From Mytilus californianus (lineage: Eukaryota > Mollusca > Bivalvia > Mytilida > Mytilidae), in NCBI RefSeq assembly GCF_021869535.1, contig NW_026262712.1, positions 110,047,640 to 110,111,639 of the forward strand: DNA of 64,000 bases. The letters run 5' to 3'. Positions 46,303 to 58,180 of the stretch are shown here, one piece after another (the first letter of the stretch is position 1; every line of letters begins with the position of its first letter). The position numbers and the translations under genes were made by a program. The notes under the pieces are model-generated. The model did no database searches and was not told the DNA's origin. It was given only the letters and a program-made list of their open reading frames with translations.

Positions 46303-47045
46303 TAGATATAAGAAGATGTGGTATGAATGCCAATGAGACAACTCTCCATCCAATGCAAAATTACAGCTCTTCTATAAAAGCATGCAAAGCAAACCTTTGA
46401 TCAACTTGCTTGCTATGTTTGCTTGAATGTTTGTAAACAAAAGGTAAGTAGTCTGTTTCAGTCTGTTTACTATATACCGGAATTTGATTGGACAATAAAA
46501 ATTAACTTCATTGCATGTCAATTTGTATTGTCTAATCAAATTCCAGTATATACAAAACAGACTGAAACTCCGCCTACCTATTGTTTGCAAACATCCAAGC
46601 AAACATAGAAAGCAAGTTGATCAAAGGTTTGCTTTGCATGCTTTTATAGAAGAGCTGTAATAAAAGTAAACCATTATAGGTCAAAGTACGGTCTTCAACA
46701 CGGAGCCTTGGCTCACACCGAACAGCAAGCTATAAAGGGCCCCAAAAATTACTAGCGTAAAACCATTCAAATGGGAAAACCAACGGTCTAATCTACATAA
46801 AAAACGAGAAACGAGAAACACTCATGAACCTCATCAACAAACGACAACTACTGAACATCAGATTCCTGACTTAGGACAAGTGCAAACAATTGCAGTGGGT
46901 TTTAACGTTTTAATGGTACCAAACCTTCACCCTTATCTGAAACAATAGTGTAACATCACTACATAGAAAGACACACTATAAAATATCAATTGAAATGACT
47001 TAACTCAATCAAAAGACATATTAACACCAGTGAACATACACTGAA
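46303..47045 (-). mobile_element. SINE-like repeat, inverted, split by a MITE
   Basis: The left part (46303-46361) is AGAAGATGTGGTATGAATGC...GAGACAACTCTCC; the right part resumes at 46660 with GTAAACCATTATAGGTCAAA and runs through GATTCCTGACTTAGGACAAG to about 47045. The intervening 294 bp is the palindromic element below. Confidence 0.65.
46364..46657. mobile_element. Palindromic MITE with TA target duplication
   Basis: The two ends, CAGCTCTTCTATAAAAGCAT and its exact complement, are flanked by TA on both sides (46362-46363, 46658-46659), as expected for Tc1/mariner-type insertion. Pairing extends, with small gaps, over about 120 bp of each arm around an apex near 46505-46525. Non-autonomous; no transposase frame. 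Confidence 0.85.
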
Positions 47046-47377
47046 CAAATAAATTTGATCTATGATACAATGTTAATACAAAATAAATAAACTAAGGGAA
47101 GAATAATTGAAGTAACATGTTATACCGCTGTGACATGTAAAATAATTTAAGAAAAACAATATCCTTGAACAAAAATATCAGCCATTTGCAATTACTTTAA
47201 ACACAGGTAAATGAAAACATGCTTCTATCACTCTGTATCATATTCAAATCTTAGAAAACAAATAACAGGTCTAAACACTTTTTCTGTATTTCATGCCCAT
47301 AAAAAGCGGCCGTTCTAAAGTAAAATTGATGTTATTTTCTTATGAAAGTTATCATGCTATGACTTATTTTTGTAGAA

Positions 47378-49511
47378 ATGGAATTTTCATCTGAGACGCT
47401 AGAGTCGAATTTTTCGCTTGAACTATTTGATTTTCTTTGCAAAATTGTTGGCTCTGAAAAAGACGTCCGAGCACGAAGGATATTCTTTAAAGTGTTAGAT
47501 CATGCTTTACAGTACAGTCTGGAGTGGCGAGTAGTGACTAGTGGAAGTAAATCAGAAGGCTTAGACTTACCAGGAAGCGACTTGGATATTATGTATATCA
47601 ACCAGAGTGACACAGTATACAATACAAAATCTGAAATACCAAGTGACTTGCCGTATGGGCTTTATTTAGATTTCCAAAATACACCACCGGGGTACATTAA
47701 TATTAAGTTACAGCTGGGTAATAGAAATGAAACACAATCTGAAAACCATACATTGTTATCAAATGAACACTACAAACGGTTTATACAAAATATGAATATT
47801 CCAGATTGTAGAAGTAATATCTTGGGGCCATTTTGGGAGTTACATGGTCCTTGTTCTTCTACTATTTGCGGGTCGTATGATTTCTTATCAACTTAAAAAT
47901 GTCATTCGTGGCCGATATTAGCGACAGAGTGGATAACAAGATCTCGCAAATACCAATGGCCCCCAACAGAACTGATTGAAGATGTAGTACGAGATGATGT
48001 CTTACTTGCTCCTATTGGAAGTAAATTTAATAATAAAAAGGACAATCCTTACGAATGGAGAATGTCTTTCTCAGTTGCGGAGAAAATGCTTGTTCATTCA
48101 TTTAATCATACACAAATTTTGTGTTATGCATTGCTAAAATATACATTAAAAGAAGTAATCCACCGAAAAATTAAAGGAACCTTATGCTCATACTTTATGA
48201 AAACGGTATTATTCTGGATGATTGAAGAATCTCAGATATCTGAATGGCAACCTTATAGATTGTTTGAATGCTTTCAAGCATGCATAAAAAGGCTGTTTTA
48301 TTTTGTACAACACAATGTCATTCCAAATTACTTCATACCACATAACAATCTGATAGAAGGAATGACTGATATACAGAAAAAATCGTTACTTTCAGTTTGG
48401 CGAAATGTTTTCGCCAACGGAAACAATTTTTTAAGGCAAATACAAACTATTTCCTCATTTTTTTTACCATAGTGAAGCACCTTATGACTTATCAAGATCA
48501 AAACATTCTAATTTAGACTCTGCCATTTATCCGCTTTAACATTATTTGCACGGGATAGGATTTGGGGGGAGTCATACCATATATCAGCCGATTTATTGTA
48601 TAATGTCTCATAGAAAATGTAAGCTCTTAAAGCACATATGCTTCATTTGGTTTTCAAAACTCTGCGGATCTTTAGCAAAACATTATCCATTAATGTTATG
48701 GCAAGATAATGATACACAATTACAAAATTTTAAGCATAATAAAATATTCTATTCAAACTACAAGAAATGCCTTTGGTATACCGTTCTAGGGACGTTTTCT
48801 GATTCCTATACCGGCTGGCTTCTACTTGCCGAATTCTTTTTTCAATGCAAACAGCGCGAGAAAGCTTTACAGCTTATTCAACTATGTCAATTAAAAAGTT
48901 CGACTGATCACCAAATAATAACGCCTGATTTAAAGCCTCATCCCAGAAATGAAATATTAGAAAAAAATGGATTAACTTTTGTTCAGCGGTATAAACAGTC
49001 ATGTTCTGATTTATTTTATTTCACTCCAAAGGCAAAGCCACATATAATGTTTTTTCTTGAAGATATTCAACTTCCAGGTGTTGATGAGGAAATGGTTATT
49101 ATTCATCCGCAGATACAAATGTATTATTTACTTTTTCTATGCCATTATTACCAAGGGAACAATATTGAAAAATGGAAAGCTCTTCGCTTACTGAATGACT
49201 TTACTTTACAATGTAAAACTTCCTACGAATTTACGAATTCATTGATGTATTTATCGAAGGCAATGAAATTTGTTGACACTATACCAGGTTTTTTATTAAC
49301 GGACATATTTCATTATTACTGCAAATATCCTTTTATGTACAAGGATTGTCTTAGCAAGCAGATCAAGCCAATTATTCGGGTTGCAAAAAATGTGACAAGA
49401 GAGATGGTTCAGCCCTGGTTTGAGAATATACCATTTCAGTACGAGCGTGATTCGATACCGCCTGTTTTGAAAAAAGGTTTAAGCTTAGTTTCTGATTTCT
49501 TGAACATTTGA
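47378..49511 (+). pseudogene. Mab-21 domain / cGAS-like receptor gene, disabled
   Basis: Mab-21/cGAS-like proteins are nucleotidyltransferases; characterised members make cyclic nucleotides on sensing nucleic acid, and bivalves carry many copies. The first 172 codons include GSKSEGLDLPGSDLDIM: the GS turn (residues 56-57) and the D-x-D metal pair (D68, D70). The Mab-21 C-terminal region follows (LLAPIGSKF, EWRMSFSVAEKMLVHSFNHT), then a helical tail to a stop at 49509-49511, about 710 codons overall, normal for the family. Lesions: TAA in frame at 47894-47896; one extra T in the T run near 48455-48462 (the duplicate at 51395 is one base shorter); TAA at 48538-48540. An acceptor-like TTTTTGTAG precedes the ATG, so it is probably an intron-bearing, non-processed copy. 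Sequencing error could explain one lesion, hardly all three. Confidence 0.85.
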
Positions 49512-49734
49512 ATTAAAATAACGTTTACCAATGCTTCTAACTGTTAATTTTTAATCTAATGTTTTATGTCCTCTACAAACTGTTATATCATGCAACATGT
49601 ATGTAAGATCTTCTACTTAAATCATTAAATGTTTAGTTTTTTAAGTTGTGTATTATATATATTCTGTTACTACATATACTTTTGACATTACAACAATACA
49701 CATTTATAATGTCTTGTCTTCGGTACAAAAACAA

Positions 49735-50770
49735 AGTTATGTGGTATTATTGTAAATGAGACAACTCGTCGTGTGAATTGTATAGTGTTATATGTCCACT
49801 TTTGATTAAAACAGAGATAACACTACATTTGAGATTCAGGTGCAATGGTTTATCTCCCTATATAATTATAATACGAGAGATACTACGAGTTTTTGTCAGA
49901 ACTACACTGTTCTATCTCCACACTCCCATTGGATTAAAATGGCTTACTTATGTAGTTAGATCTGAGAAATTTTTTTTCAAGTGGTATATCTCCACTATTT
50001 CTCATGTATTTTTGCTGTAAGATAATTTCCATCAAAATTATCTTAGTAGTACTATGATTAAATGGTTTGCATGGTTTGAACTCAATCTACGGGCAATTCT
50101 TAGCATATCCAGCAGTACAGAATTGAGGATATCACACAGTTAGAAAATCCATGGCCTATCTCCAATGAAAGTATAGGTTTAAATTGCTAAAACTACATTG
50201 TTGTGAAAATCTAAAAAAAAAAGGGGGATGCTTTATTTATCTAAGTTGCTTGTCTTTTAAAACAACAATCGAACAAAGAGTTACTATTTGTGTACGTTAA
50301 TTCGATTCTTACATAAATTATTATGTATCAGTCAAATATTTATGATATTGCGCTTTTAAAATCTAGTTTAAATTTTTACTACTATAACCTGTATTGGAAA
50401 TACATCTTTATAACATTCACACGACGAATTTATCTATCCACTTCATTTAAAATGTCGATGACTTAAGCAATTATAGGTCACCATACGGCCTTCAACAATG
50501 AGCAAAACCAATACCGTATAGTCAACTATGAAAGGCTCCGGCGTAAAAAATGTGAAACTATTCAAAAGAATAAACTAACGGCCTTTTTTCTTAATAACGA
50601 TACAAATTAAGAAAACAGATAAATGACAGACATGAACCAACGAAAACACCTGAATTGAAGGCTCCTGACTTAGGACAAGCACATAAAGAATGTGGCGGGG
50701 ATAAACATTTTAATGAGCCATCAACCCTCCTGTCAACATGGGATAGTCGTGTGACAGCACATCATAATAA
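49735..50770 (-). mobile_element. SINE-like repeat, inverted, split by a TIR element
   Basis: TTATGTGGTATTATTGTAAA...GAGACAACTC (49735-49766) and, after the insertion, TTATAGGTCACCATACGGCC (50471-50490) to GGCTCCTGACTTAGGACAAG (50662-50681) and CAACCCTCC. Same family as 26738-27195. Confidence 0.55.
49766..50428. mobile_element. MITE-like element with 13-bp terminal inverted repeats
   Basis: The left end TCGTCGTGTGAAT and right end ATTCACACGACGA are exact inverted repeats 663 bp apart. The interior has no transposase and repeats the motif TCTATCTCC. It is present again, with a decayed left end, in the downstream duplicate (about 51945-52590), so insertion preceded the duplication. Confidence 0.6.
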
Positions 50771-50774
50771 CATT

Positions 50775-50972
50775 GAAATTAAGGAATATATTTCCGTCAT
50801 GCAAAGCTCTAATTGCTTGTCCAAATTTGACCATACTGTATGTCTTTTTTGGGGTTGCTCCGCTCTTCAACAGTGGATATTCAAATGTTTTGACCACGAG
50901 CATTACCGGAGAAACATTCATTGTCGAAATGCGCATCTATCTAAAAGTAGTACCGTTTGTGTATTAGTGTAA
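50775..50972 (+). repeat. 3' part of the GTCGAAATGCGCATCT repeat
   Basis: AAGGAATATATTTCCGTCAT, GCAAAGCTCTAATT, GGATATTCAAATGTTTTG and TTGTCGAAATGCGCATCT match 25270-25450. Confidence 0.6.
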
Positions 50973-51207
50973 AGACGTCATAATCAGTCTTAGAAACGCA
51001 TGACCTTGTGCAATGCCAAAAATTTAAGTAAACAGTATCGCCAAGATGTAGGATCTATAGTACTCATAATTATACACATATAATAATACGTATTTAGTTA
51101 TGTTTTCATTTTCATAAACAATATGAATGTTAATACCGATAAAAAAAACATTTAAAGATTTAACTATTATCACGTTGTGTATGAATGATGTCCGGAGAAT
51201 AAACATA

Positions 51208-51830
51208 TGGATGCAGAATGCATTAAAAGGTTGTTTTATTTTGTAGAGCACAGTGTCCTTTCAAACTACTACATACCACACAACAATCTGATAGAAGGAA
51301 TGGTTGATGTACAGAAAAAGTTGTTACTTTCTGTTTTTGCTAAATGTTTTCACCAACGGAAACAATTTTCTTAGACAAATACAAACTATTTCCTCATTTT
51401 TGTACCATAGTGAAGCACCTTATGAGTTATCAAGATCAAAACATTCTAATATGGACTCTTCTTTTTATCCGCTTTTTCATTATATTCACGGGATAGGATT
51501 CGGGTGTAGTCGTACTATTTATCAGCCGATTTATTGTGTAATGGCTTATAGACAATGTAAGTTCTTCAAGCACATAATAATACAAAATTATAAGCATAAT
51601 AATATATTCTATTCAAACTACAAGAAATGCCTTCGGTATAAAGTCCTAGGAACGTTTTCTGATTCCTATACAGGCTGGCTTTCACTAGCCGAATTCTTTT
51701 TTCAAGGCAAACAGCTTAAGAAAACTTTACAGTTAATTCAATTATGTCAATCAAAAAGTTTGACTGATCACGCCTGATTTAAAGCCTCATCCCAGGAGTG
51801 AAATATTAGAAAAAAAATGTTAAAACTTCT
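51208..51830 (+). pseudogene. Second, 5'-truncated copy of the Mab-21/cGAS-like gene
   Basis: Matches codons from the C-terminal Mab-21 region onward (FYFVEHSV; then AAPYELSRSKHSN-like text; FSDSYTGWLSLAEFFF). The nucleotidyltransferase half is absent. Lesions: one extra base near 51337, a 78-nt in-frame deletion near 51572, an 11-nt deletion near 51769, and loss of the last 640 or so bases of coding sequence after 51820. It lacks the T insertion and the second stop of the upstream copy. Confidence 0.8.
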
Positions 51831-52619
51831 ACTGAAATCATTAAATGTTTAGTTTTTTTAAGTTATGTGAATTATATATATTCTGCTACTACATATACTT
51901 TTGACATTACAACAATACATATTTATAATGTCATGTTTCCGTTTGTGAATCTAATAGTGTTATATGTCCACTTTTGATAAAAATGGAGTTAGCGATATAT
52001 TTGAGATCCCAGTGCAATGTTCTATCTCCCTGTACTGTAATACGAGATTTCTACACACAGCGAGTTTTTGTCAGAACTACACTTTTCTATCCACAAACTC
52101 CCATTGGATAAAAATGGCTTATTAATGTAGTTACTTCAGAGAAAAATACTTTTTAGTGGTGTATCTCTACTATTTTGCATGTATGTTTGCTGTTAAATAA
52201 TTGATATCAAAATAATCTGAGTGATACTAGGATTAAATGGTTTGCATGGTTTGAGCAATTCTTAGCAAATCCAGCAGTACAGAATTGGGGATATTACACA
52301 GTTAGAAAATCCATGGCCTCTCTCCAGTGGAAGTGTAGGGATAAATTTCTAAAACTACATTGCTTGTAGTGAAATGTTCTATCTCCCAAAAAAGGGGATG
52401 CTTTATTTATCTACGTTGCTTGTCTATTAAAAAAACATTCAAACAAAGAGTTACCCGTCGTGTACGTAAATTCAATTCATATATAACTTTTTATATATCA
52501 GTCAAATATTTATGATATTGCGCTTTTAAACTTTAATTTAAATTTTTACCACTTTTACCAAATTGGATATACATCATTATAAGATCCACACGACGAAATT
52601 TACTATCCACTTAATTTTA

Positions 52620-52920
52620 AACGACGACGAGTTAAGCAATAATAGGTCACCGTGCGGCCATCAACAATGAGACAAACGTCAACAATAAAAGGCTCCGACG
52701 TGAAAAACAGTTTTTTTTCATAACAATACAATTTATGGAAACAGATAAATGACAGACATGAACCAACGACAACAACTGAACTACAGGCTCTTGACTTTGG
52801 ATAAGCACATTAAGAATGTGGCGGGGCTAAACATTTTCATGATCGCTCAACCCTCCTCTTAACCTGGGAAAGTGGTGTAACAGCACAACATACATGTAAC
52901 AGCAAACTGAAAAAATCAAT
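52620..52920 (-). mobile_element. SINE-like repeat, inverted, duplicate of 50470-50770
   Basis: AATAATAGGTCACCGTGCGG, AGGCTCTTGACTTTGGATAA and TGTGGCGGGGCTAAACATTT; homologous to 50470-50770 as part of the tandem duplication. Confidence 0.55.
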
Positions 52921-54029
52921 TGCAAATAGCTTAATTCGATAGATCGGTACGAAATCACGAAAAACTAATATAGTAAATAGACACCAGGCACCAATATAAG
53001 AGTACTTGTAGTTACTGAAAGCAAATCCAAAGCCAATAACAACTTAAAAATAAGTGGATATTCAAATAGTTTAGCCTTGAGCATCACTGAAGAGACATTC
53101 ATTGTCGAAATGAATAAAATTTGTACCATTTATGTATTAGTGTAAAGACGTCATGAGATACGCAGGACATTGTGCTATGCCAAAAATGTAGTGTAAACAT
53201 ATTTTATTAATTAAATTCAAGTTAAATAATATACACAATTTTGCAGTAACATATTAATACAACTGAATTAATATATAATTGATTAATAGGATTCGGAAAC
53301 AAGCTGTTAACTTGTATTAATCCGTTTCGTAATTCAAATAAGAACATTTCTTATGTGTGATACAGAAGTAGAATGTATAAAATTAAATAATGTTACACTA
53401 GATGGAAAACAAAACAAAACATATAATAATGTTGTGAACACAAGATGAAAAAAAAATCAGAAACATCAGAAATACAATAGTAAAGTGCATGTTTCTGAAC
53501 GGACACCATAATCTTAGATACAAATATGCACTGTAGACCTGTTGAACAAAAATTTAAGTGAACAGTATTGACAGGATGTAGGATCTAGAGTACTCATAAC
53601 TGTACACATATAGCAATACATATTTAGTTATGTTTTAACTTTCATAAACAAAATAAATGTTAATACCAATAAAAAAACATTTAAAGATTTAACTATTATC
53701 TCGTTTGTATGAATTTTGTCTGCAGAATAAACATATAGACCAGTCTAATGGTAATGACATGGGGGCATGTGTAACACAAGTTGGTTCATCCGCGGAACGT
53801 AGAGTATTGTTTTTTCCCTAATTCAAATGTATAAAAATGTATTCTTCTTGTACATGTATAGCCTTTATAACACGATCAATGGTACTTTATCTGTTCTAAC
53901 TTTATGGAATCAGGCTGCCATCATTTTCCGGATTAATTCGGATGTGTTTCAATGTGGTTTAAAATTCGTCAATTCGAAAAACTCAACCAGATTTAAAAAA
54001 CAACTTCAATAACTAAACCTTAACAACTG

Positions 54030-54700
54030 TACTAAGTCAAACATCTAGAAACAAACACATCTATATTCTTATTTACAAAAATTTGGAAAACGAACAATTT
54101 AATTGTGAAAAAACACAGCAAATCATAACATGCATATGTCAGGGGAAAATAGGACAAAGTAAAACAACAAAATACCGAACTCCAAGGAATTTTTAAAACG
54201 AAAATTCCCTTAATAAATGGCAAAATCAAAAGCTCAAATACATCAAACGAATGGAAAACAAGTGTCATATTCCTGACTTGGGCAGGCATTTCCTTATGTA
54301 GAAAATGGTGGATAAAACATGGTTTTATAGTAAGCTAAACCTCTCACTTGTATGACAGTCGCGTAAAATAACATTGTATTTACAACCATGTGTGATCAAA
54401 ACAAACAGACATAATAGGTAAAAATGTCAAAAATTGAGGTACAGCAGTCAACATTGTGTTATTATCTTAATCACTATAAAAAACAAACAACTATGTCAAC
54501 AAAAACAAAAAAATGGCATGTAGACACTCTATAGACAAAGCACATAAGCAAAACTGAAAGACAAGAATACAACAAATAACCATATAACAATAACACAAGG
54601 GCGGGATGTATAAATACCGAGCCACGCCAAAAAATTAATTTCCAAAAATGGACTAAACAGTAAAGGTTAAAAATATACAAAGACAAATAAAAACAACACT
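54030..54700 (-). repeat. Dispersed repeat (ACCGAACTCCAAGG...GGGCGGGATGTATAAATACC)
   Basis: Starts near CAAATCATAACATGCATATG, contains AAAATCAAAAGCTCAAATAC, TTCCTGACTTGGGCAGGCAT and ATGACAGTCGCGTAAAAT, ends near ACCGAGCCACGCCAAAAA. I recognise this as a long repeat common in mussels; only one copy is in the window. Frames on the minus strand are not genes. Confidence 0.45.
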
Positions 54701-54719
54701 ATAACACGTAATTAACGAG

Positions 54720-57390
54720 ACGTTCTTTGATATAACCCTGGTTCATCAACTTCCTGCTCATACACTAGTGACGTTTTATAAAGTCTCTCAGTAGCAGCTG
54801 TAAGCTCTTGAATACCGAATGAGTTGGGAAATGTATATCCCATATGCAGGTGAAGTTGGTATATAGTGCTGAAAAGTTTTGGAAAATTTATAATTTCAAA
54901 ATTAAAAACGTCTCGTTTGTCATAGATATTTTTACTGAGATGACCGCTTATGTTCCAGGTATTATAAGTCTTAAAATGAGGCGGTGGAAGCCATATCTGT
55001 TGTTTCTTTAAATTCTAGTTCTGGAGGATATATTAATAGAACCCTATCACAAAAGTTTTTATTGTTAATGGAAAGAACATTTTACATTTGTCATTTTGTG
55101 GCCTTTTACAGCTGACTATGCGGTATGGTTTTTATTCATTGTTGAAGGTGGTACAATGACCTATAGTTGTTAATTTCTGTGTCATTTGGTCTCTTGTGGC
55201 GTTGTGTCATTGATAATCATACCACATCTTCGGATTTTTATAATCATTAATGTATCTGAATGAGAAATTAAATGATCTGGCTTCTTTGATCTTCTTGTTT
55301 TTGACAAGTGTCTGAAGGAACTCCGACTCATATGAAAATGAGAAGAGGTCGGCAAGATGAGGCGCACAGTTCGTTCCCATAGGAATGCCGACAATGTTTT
55401 GAAAAAGTCTACCTCCAAATTTAAAAAATATGTTGTCAATAAGAAACTCCAGCATACTGATCATTTGTTCCACTGTGTAGCATGTTTTCCTTTTTGGTCG
55501 CTTTTAACAAAATATGTCGAATGGTATTCCAAAGCAATAAATTTATAGCGTACTAGTCTGTTACCCTTTTTAAATTGGAAAGCATTGTGGATTAATTCTT
55601 TTAGACGATTTTTAAATTTGACATGGGGAATAGTGGTAAAAAGGGTTGAAAAATCAAAGGTTTTGAAGGAATTAATTTCAGAGAAAGATCGAGATTTAAG
55701 ATTATCCAGAAGTTCTTGAAGAGGTTTTTCAGAATCCATATATACTAGTAGTTAATCCCACTTCGCAAGTAAACAGCTTCAGGTATTCCTAAAGACTTTC
55801 TTTCATTTCGGACAGAATGTTTGTCAATTTAATGGACAATTCCTTTGTAGAACAAGCCGATGAGCCGGCAATGTACGGTTGTGTGTACTGAATTTTGTTA
55901 TAGGTATCCAATACAAACAAGGTAAGTCTTCAGATTTGCTGTTAAATGTAATGTTCATATGTTCGTTGAAGCCATGAAGGACTTATGATTGGCCAAAATG
56001 TCATCCTTGTCAAATGATATGTTCTTGTATGTGGTATTACTTTTGTGTTCATTTATTCCCAATGCTTTTACAATACACTCGTAGAAGTACGATTACCATA
56101 CAAAAGCAATATTATGTGAAGCTTTGTCCGCAGGAGCAACAACATATTTATCGCGAGAAAATGATAGACATTGCACAGCTTCTTTGTCTCTGAATACGGA
56201 CTTTTACGATCATTTACACAGTTTTTCAACTTATGGATTCAACGTTTTATCCGAGACCTGATAGCTTTAACCAATTCTGACAAAGTGTCCAGTTCAAATT
56301 CTTCTTGTTTAGCCCATGCTTTGGCGTAGTCCTCAATGGAGTCCATAATCAATTGAGCTTATGGTTCCAATTGATGTGCTTGGGTTCTGTAAACTTAGGA
56401 CCATGAGATATCACCTTTTGGAGATGTTCATGTTGAATTATGTTTAGATCCTCAGTAATGACATGGCTAGAGGGGTTGTTAATATAAGGCTTTTGGGAAC
56501 ATTCTTATGTCAGAGGTTTTTTGTTTTAGGTATTCTTTTGAATCAAGGTCCTGCAATGCTTACTTATAGTTGAATACTTTAGATGCAATGGTTTTGGTGT
56601 AACTGTTAGATACAATAGGAACAGACTGATTTTGAAAATAAAATGGAATTTTGAATGTTACCTCTATGTGATGAGGAACGTTGCTGATGTTGATAGCACC
56701 GATTCCTTTATTAGAAAACTGAAGTGGAAGGAATTTCTTATTTCCATCGCGTAATGGTCCGATCTTACTGGTTTCAGACGGAAAAGAGCTTCATCACAAA
56801 TTATACTGAAAAGTATGTATATAAGAGATAATGTATTTATGCATCCCTTGTCAAGCGCATAATCTCTAATCTCTATCTAGATTTGGAAGACTTTTTGTAC
56901 GGTGTGCTGATGTAAATGTTTTTGTACATGACTACACTGGGTTCTTAAGTTAGTATTAAATAAGCTCATTACATTTACAATACTTCAGGCTGGACTTGAC
57001 AAATTTACTACCCCTTTATAATTGCAACCATATGGCGTTGCAGTTCCCTTATCCAGATTTTTTCTCTCTATCTTTTCGGAAAGAAGTACTTAGTATAGTG
57101 CTATTTTTTATGATGATAAACTTTCTCTATGATGCGTACTTTTATAGATAAGGAAGGATCATGGTCCGGTTGATTAAAATTGTTATAAAGAACCATGAAT
57201 TGCGGATCTTTATTATCAGACCGGTGTTGATTCATCCTTTTACGCAAAGTTTGTCGAGTTTCACGTACATAAAAAAGCCCACACAAAGTACATCCAATTA
57301 CGTAAATGACATTGACCGTGGAACAGTCCAGAGGCTCAAAAGATTTTGTATAATAATTTTTTCCTGGGAAGTTACTAGTAAAATCTGGAG
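54720..57390 (-). mobile_element. Penelope-like element with upstream GIY-YIG (Naiad-like), degenerate
   Basis: Read on the minus strand, order is endonuclease then reverse transcriptase. 57330-57101 gives VIYVIGCTLCGLFYVRETRQ, NQHRSDNK and NQPDH: a GIY-YIG domain with the Cys pair typical of Penelope-like elements, YVGE changed to YVRE. 56790-56580 gives FLPLQFSNKGIGAIN and SYTKTIASKVFNYK. 55739-55461 has FKTFDFSTLFTTIPHVKFK, 55473-55220 FGGRLFQNIVGIPMGTNCAP and FRYIND (catalytic YIDD mutated), and 54880-54780 SPAYGIYISQLIRYSRA. Many stops and shifts: dead copy. Canonical Penelope elements have the endonuclease C-terminal, so this order is the permuted one described for Naiad elements. Confidence 0.78.
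55085..55250 (+). mobile_element. SINE-like repeat nested in the Penelope-like RT
   Basis: TTTGTCATTTTGTGGCCTTT, CTGACTATGCGGTATGG, GTTGAAGGTGGTACAATGAC and AATCATACCACATCTTC. It splits the RT exactly after FRYIND; the reading resumes below 55085 with NVLSINNKNF. Opposite orientation to its host. Confidence 0.75.
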
Positions 57391-58180
57391 AAGTGATTAA
57401 TATAACTAATAGAAATGATGGGAGTTAATTAACTAGTAGCGGGTGTCTTTAAACAGTCGAAAATAGTAACGGTACATGGTTTAAATTTTTGAAAACTGAA
57501 TTTATAAAGTAGTAATGAATTTCTGGCTGAACATGAGTCAAATCAGGGGTATCTCTAAGGATGTTCCGTGGAACACACAAATCAAAATACTACAGTGTTC
57601 CGTGTAGCAGGTGAGGACCTTAGTAACCCGGGAGACGTAGAAAAGGGAGCGCAACTTATTGAGGTGAAAATTGAATAGTAAAACTGCTATATGATGAGTA
57701 TTATAAAAAGGCTTGTAAAAGTTGATTTGTATGTCCTGTCAAGCTTTGATATATTAAAACTTCTTACGTATTGGTTGTTTCGCTATTTTTTTTTTGTCTA
57801 TATCACAAATTATACTGACCAGCATGTATAGTGGAGATAATGTATTTATGTATCCCTTGTTCAAGTTCATATATAATCTCTAAAACATTTTAGAAAATTA
57901 ACAGGCAGTGAAAAAAAAATAGTTCTAATGTAATGTAACCCTAGTGGATGATGAAGATGTGAAAGAAGGTCATCAAAGCTCCCAGAAGGCGATCTAGATT
58001 TGGAAGACTTTTTTCCATTGTGTCGATGGTAATGTCAAAATCGACTACATGTGATGTATTCAATTTAATATACTTTGACAGACGGAAAGAGTGAAGAAAA
58101 ATCAAATGTATTTGAAATTCTTCAAATTCACTCAATAGGTATTTTAGTATGATATTCAAGTTTTATTTTAAATGAAAGCT
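57391..58180. other. Unresolved stretch upstream of the Penelope-like element
   Basis: May include the 5' region of the element, but I see no conserved block. ATGTATTTATG(C/T)ATCCCTTGT at 57841 repeats text at 56830, and AGATTTGGAAGACTTTTT at 57993 repeats 56879, so a fragment of the same element is likely duplicated here. Confidence 0.4.

Larger units (their letters stand above)
51205..53740 (+). repeat. Tandem duplicate of the cGAS-like gene 3' half and flank
   Basis: From about 51205 the sequence repeats, in order, that of about 48277-51205: coding 3' half, 3' flank, TIR element, SINE-like repeat and the block before the first junction (TTTAAAGATTTAACTATTAT at 51150 and 53678; GAATAAACATATAGA at 53725). 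Divergence is roughly 10-15 percent by eye. Two large deletions shorten the copy. Confidence 0.8.

Noticed and set aside
47378-47896. Treating the 172-codon frame as a complete small gene
   Set aside because: The same frame continues after one TAA with family-typical Mab-21 sequence, so a nonsense mutation is the simpler reading.
55182-55439. 85-codon minus-strand frame overlapping the RT
   Set aside because: A shadow frame of the degenerate Penelope-like RT running into the SINE-like insertion.
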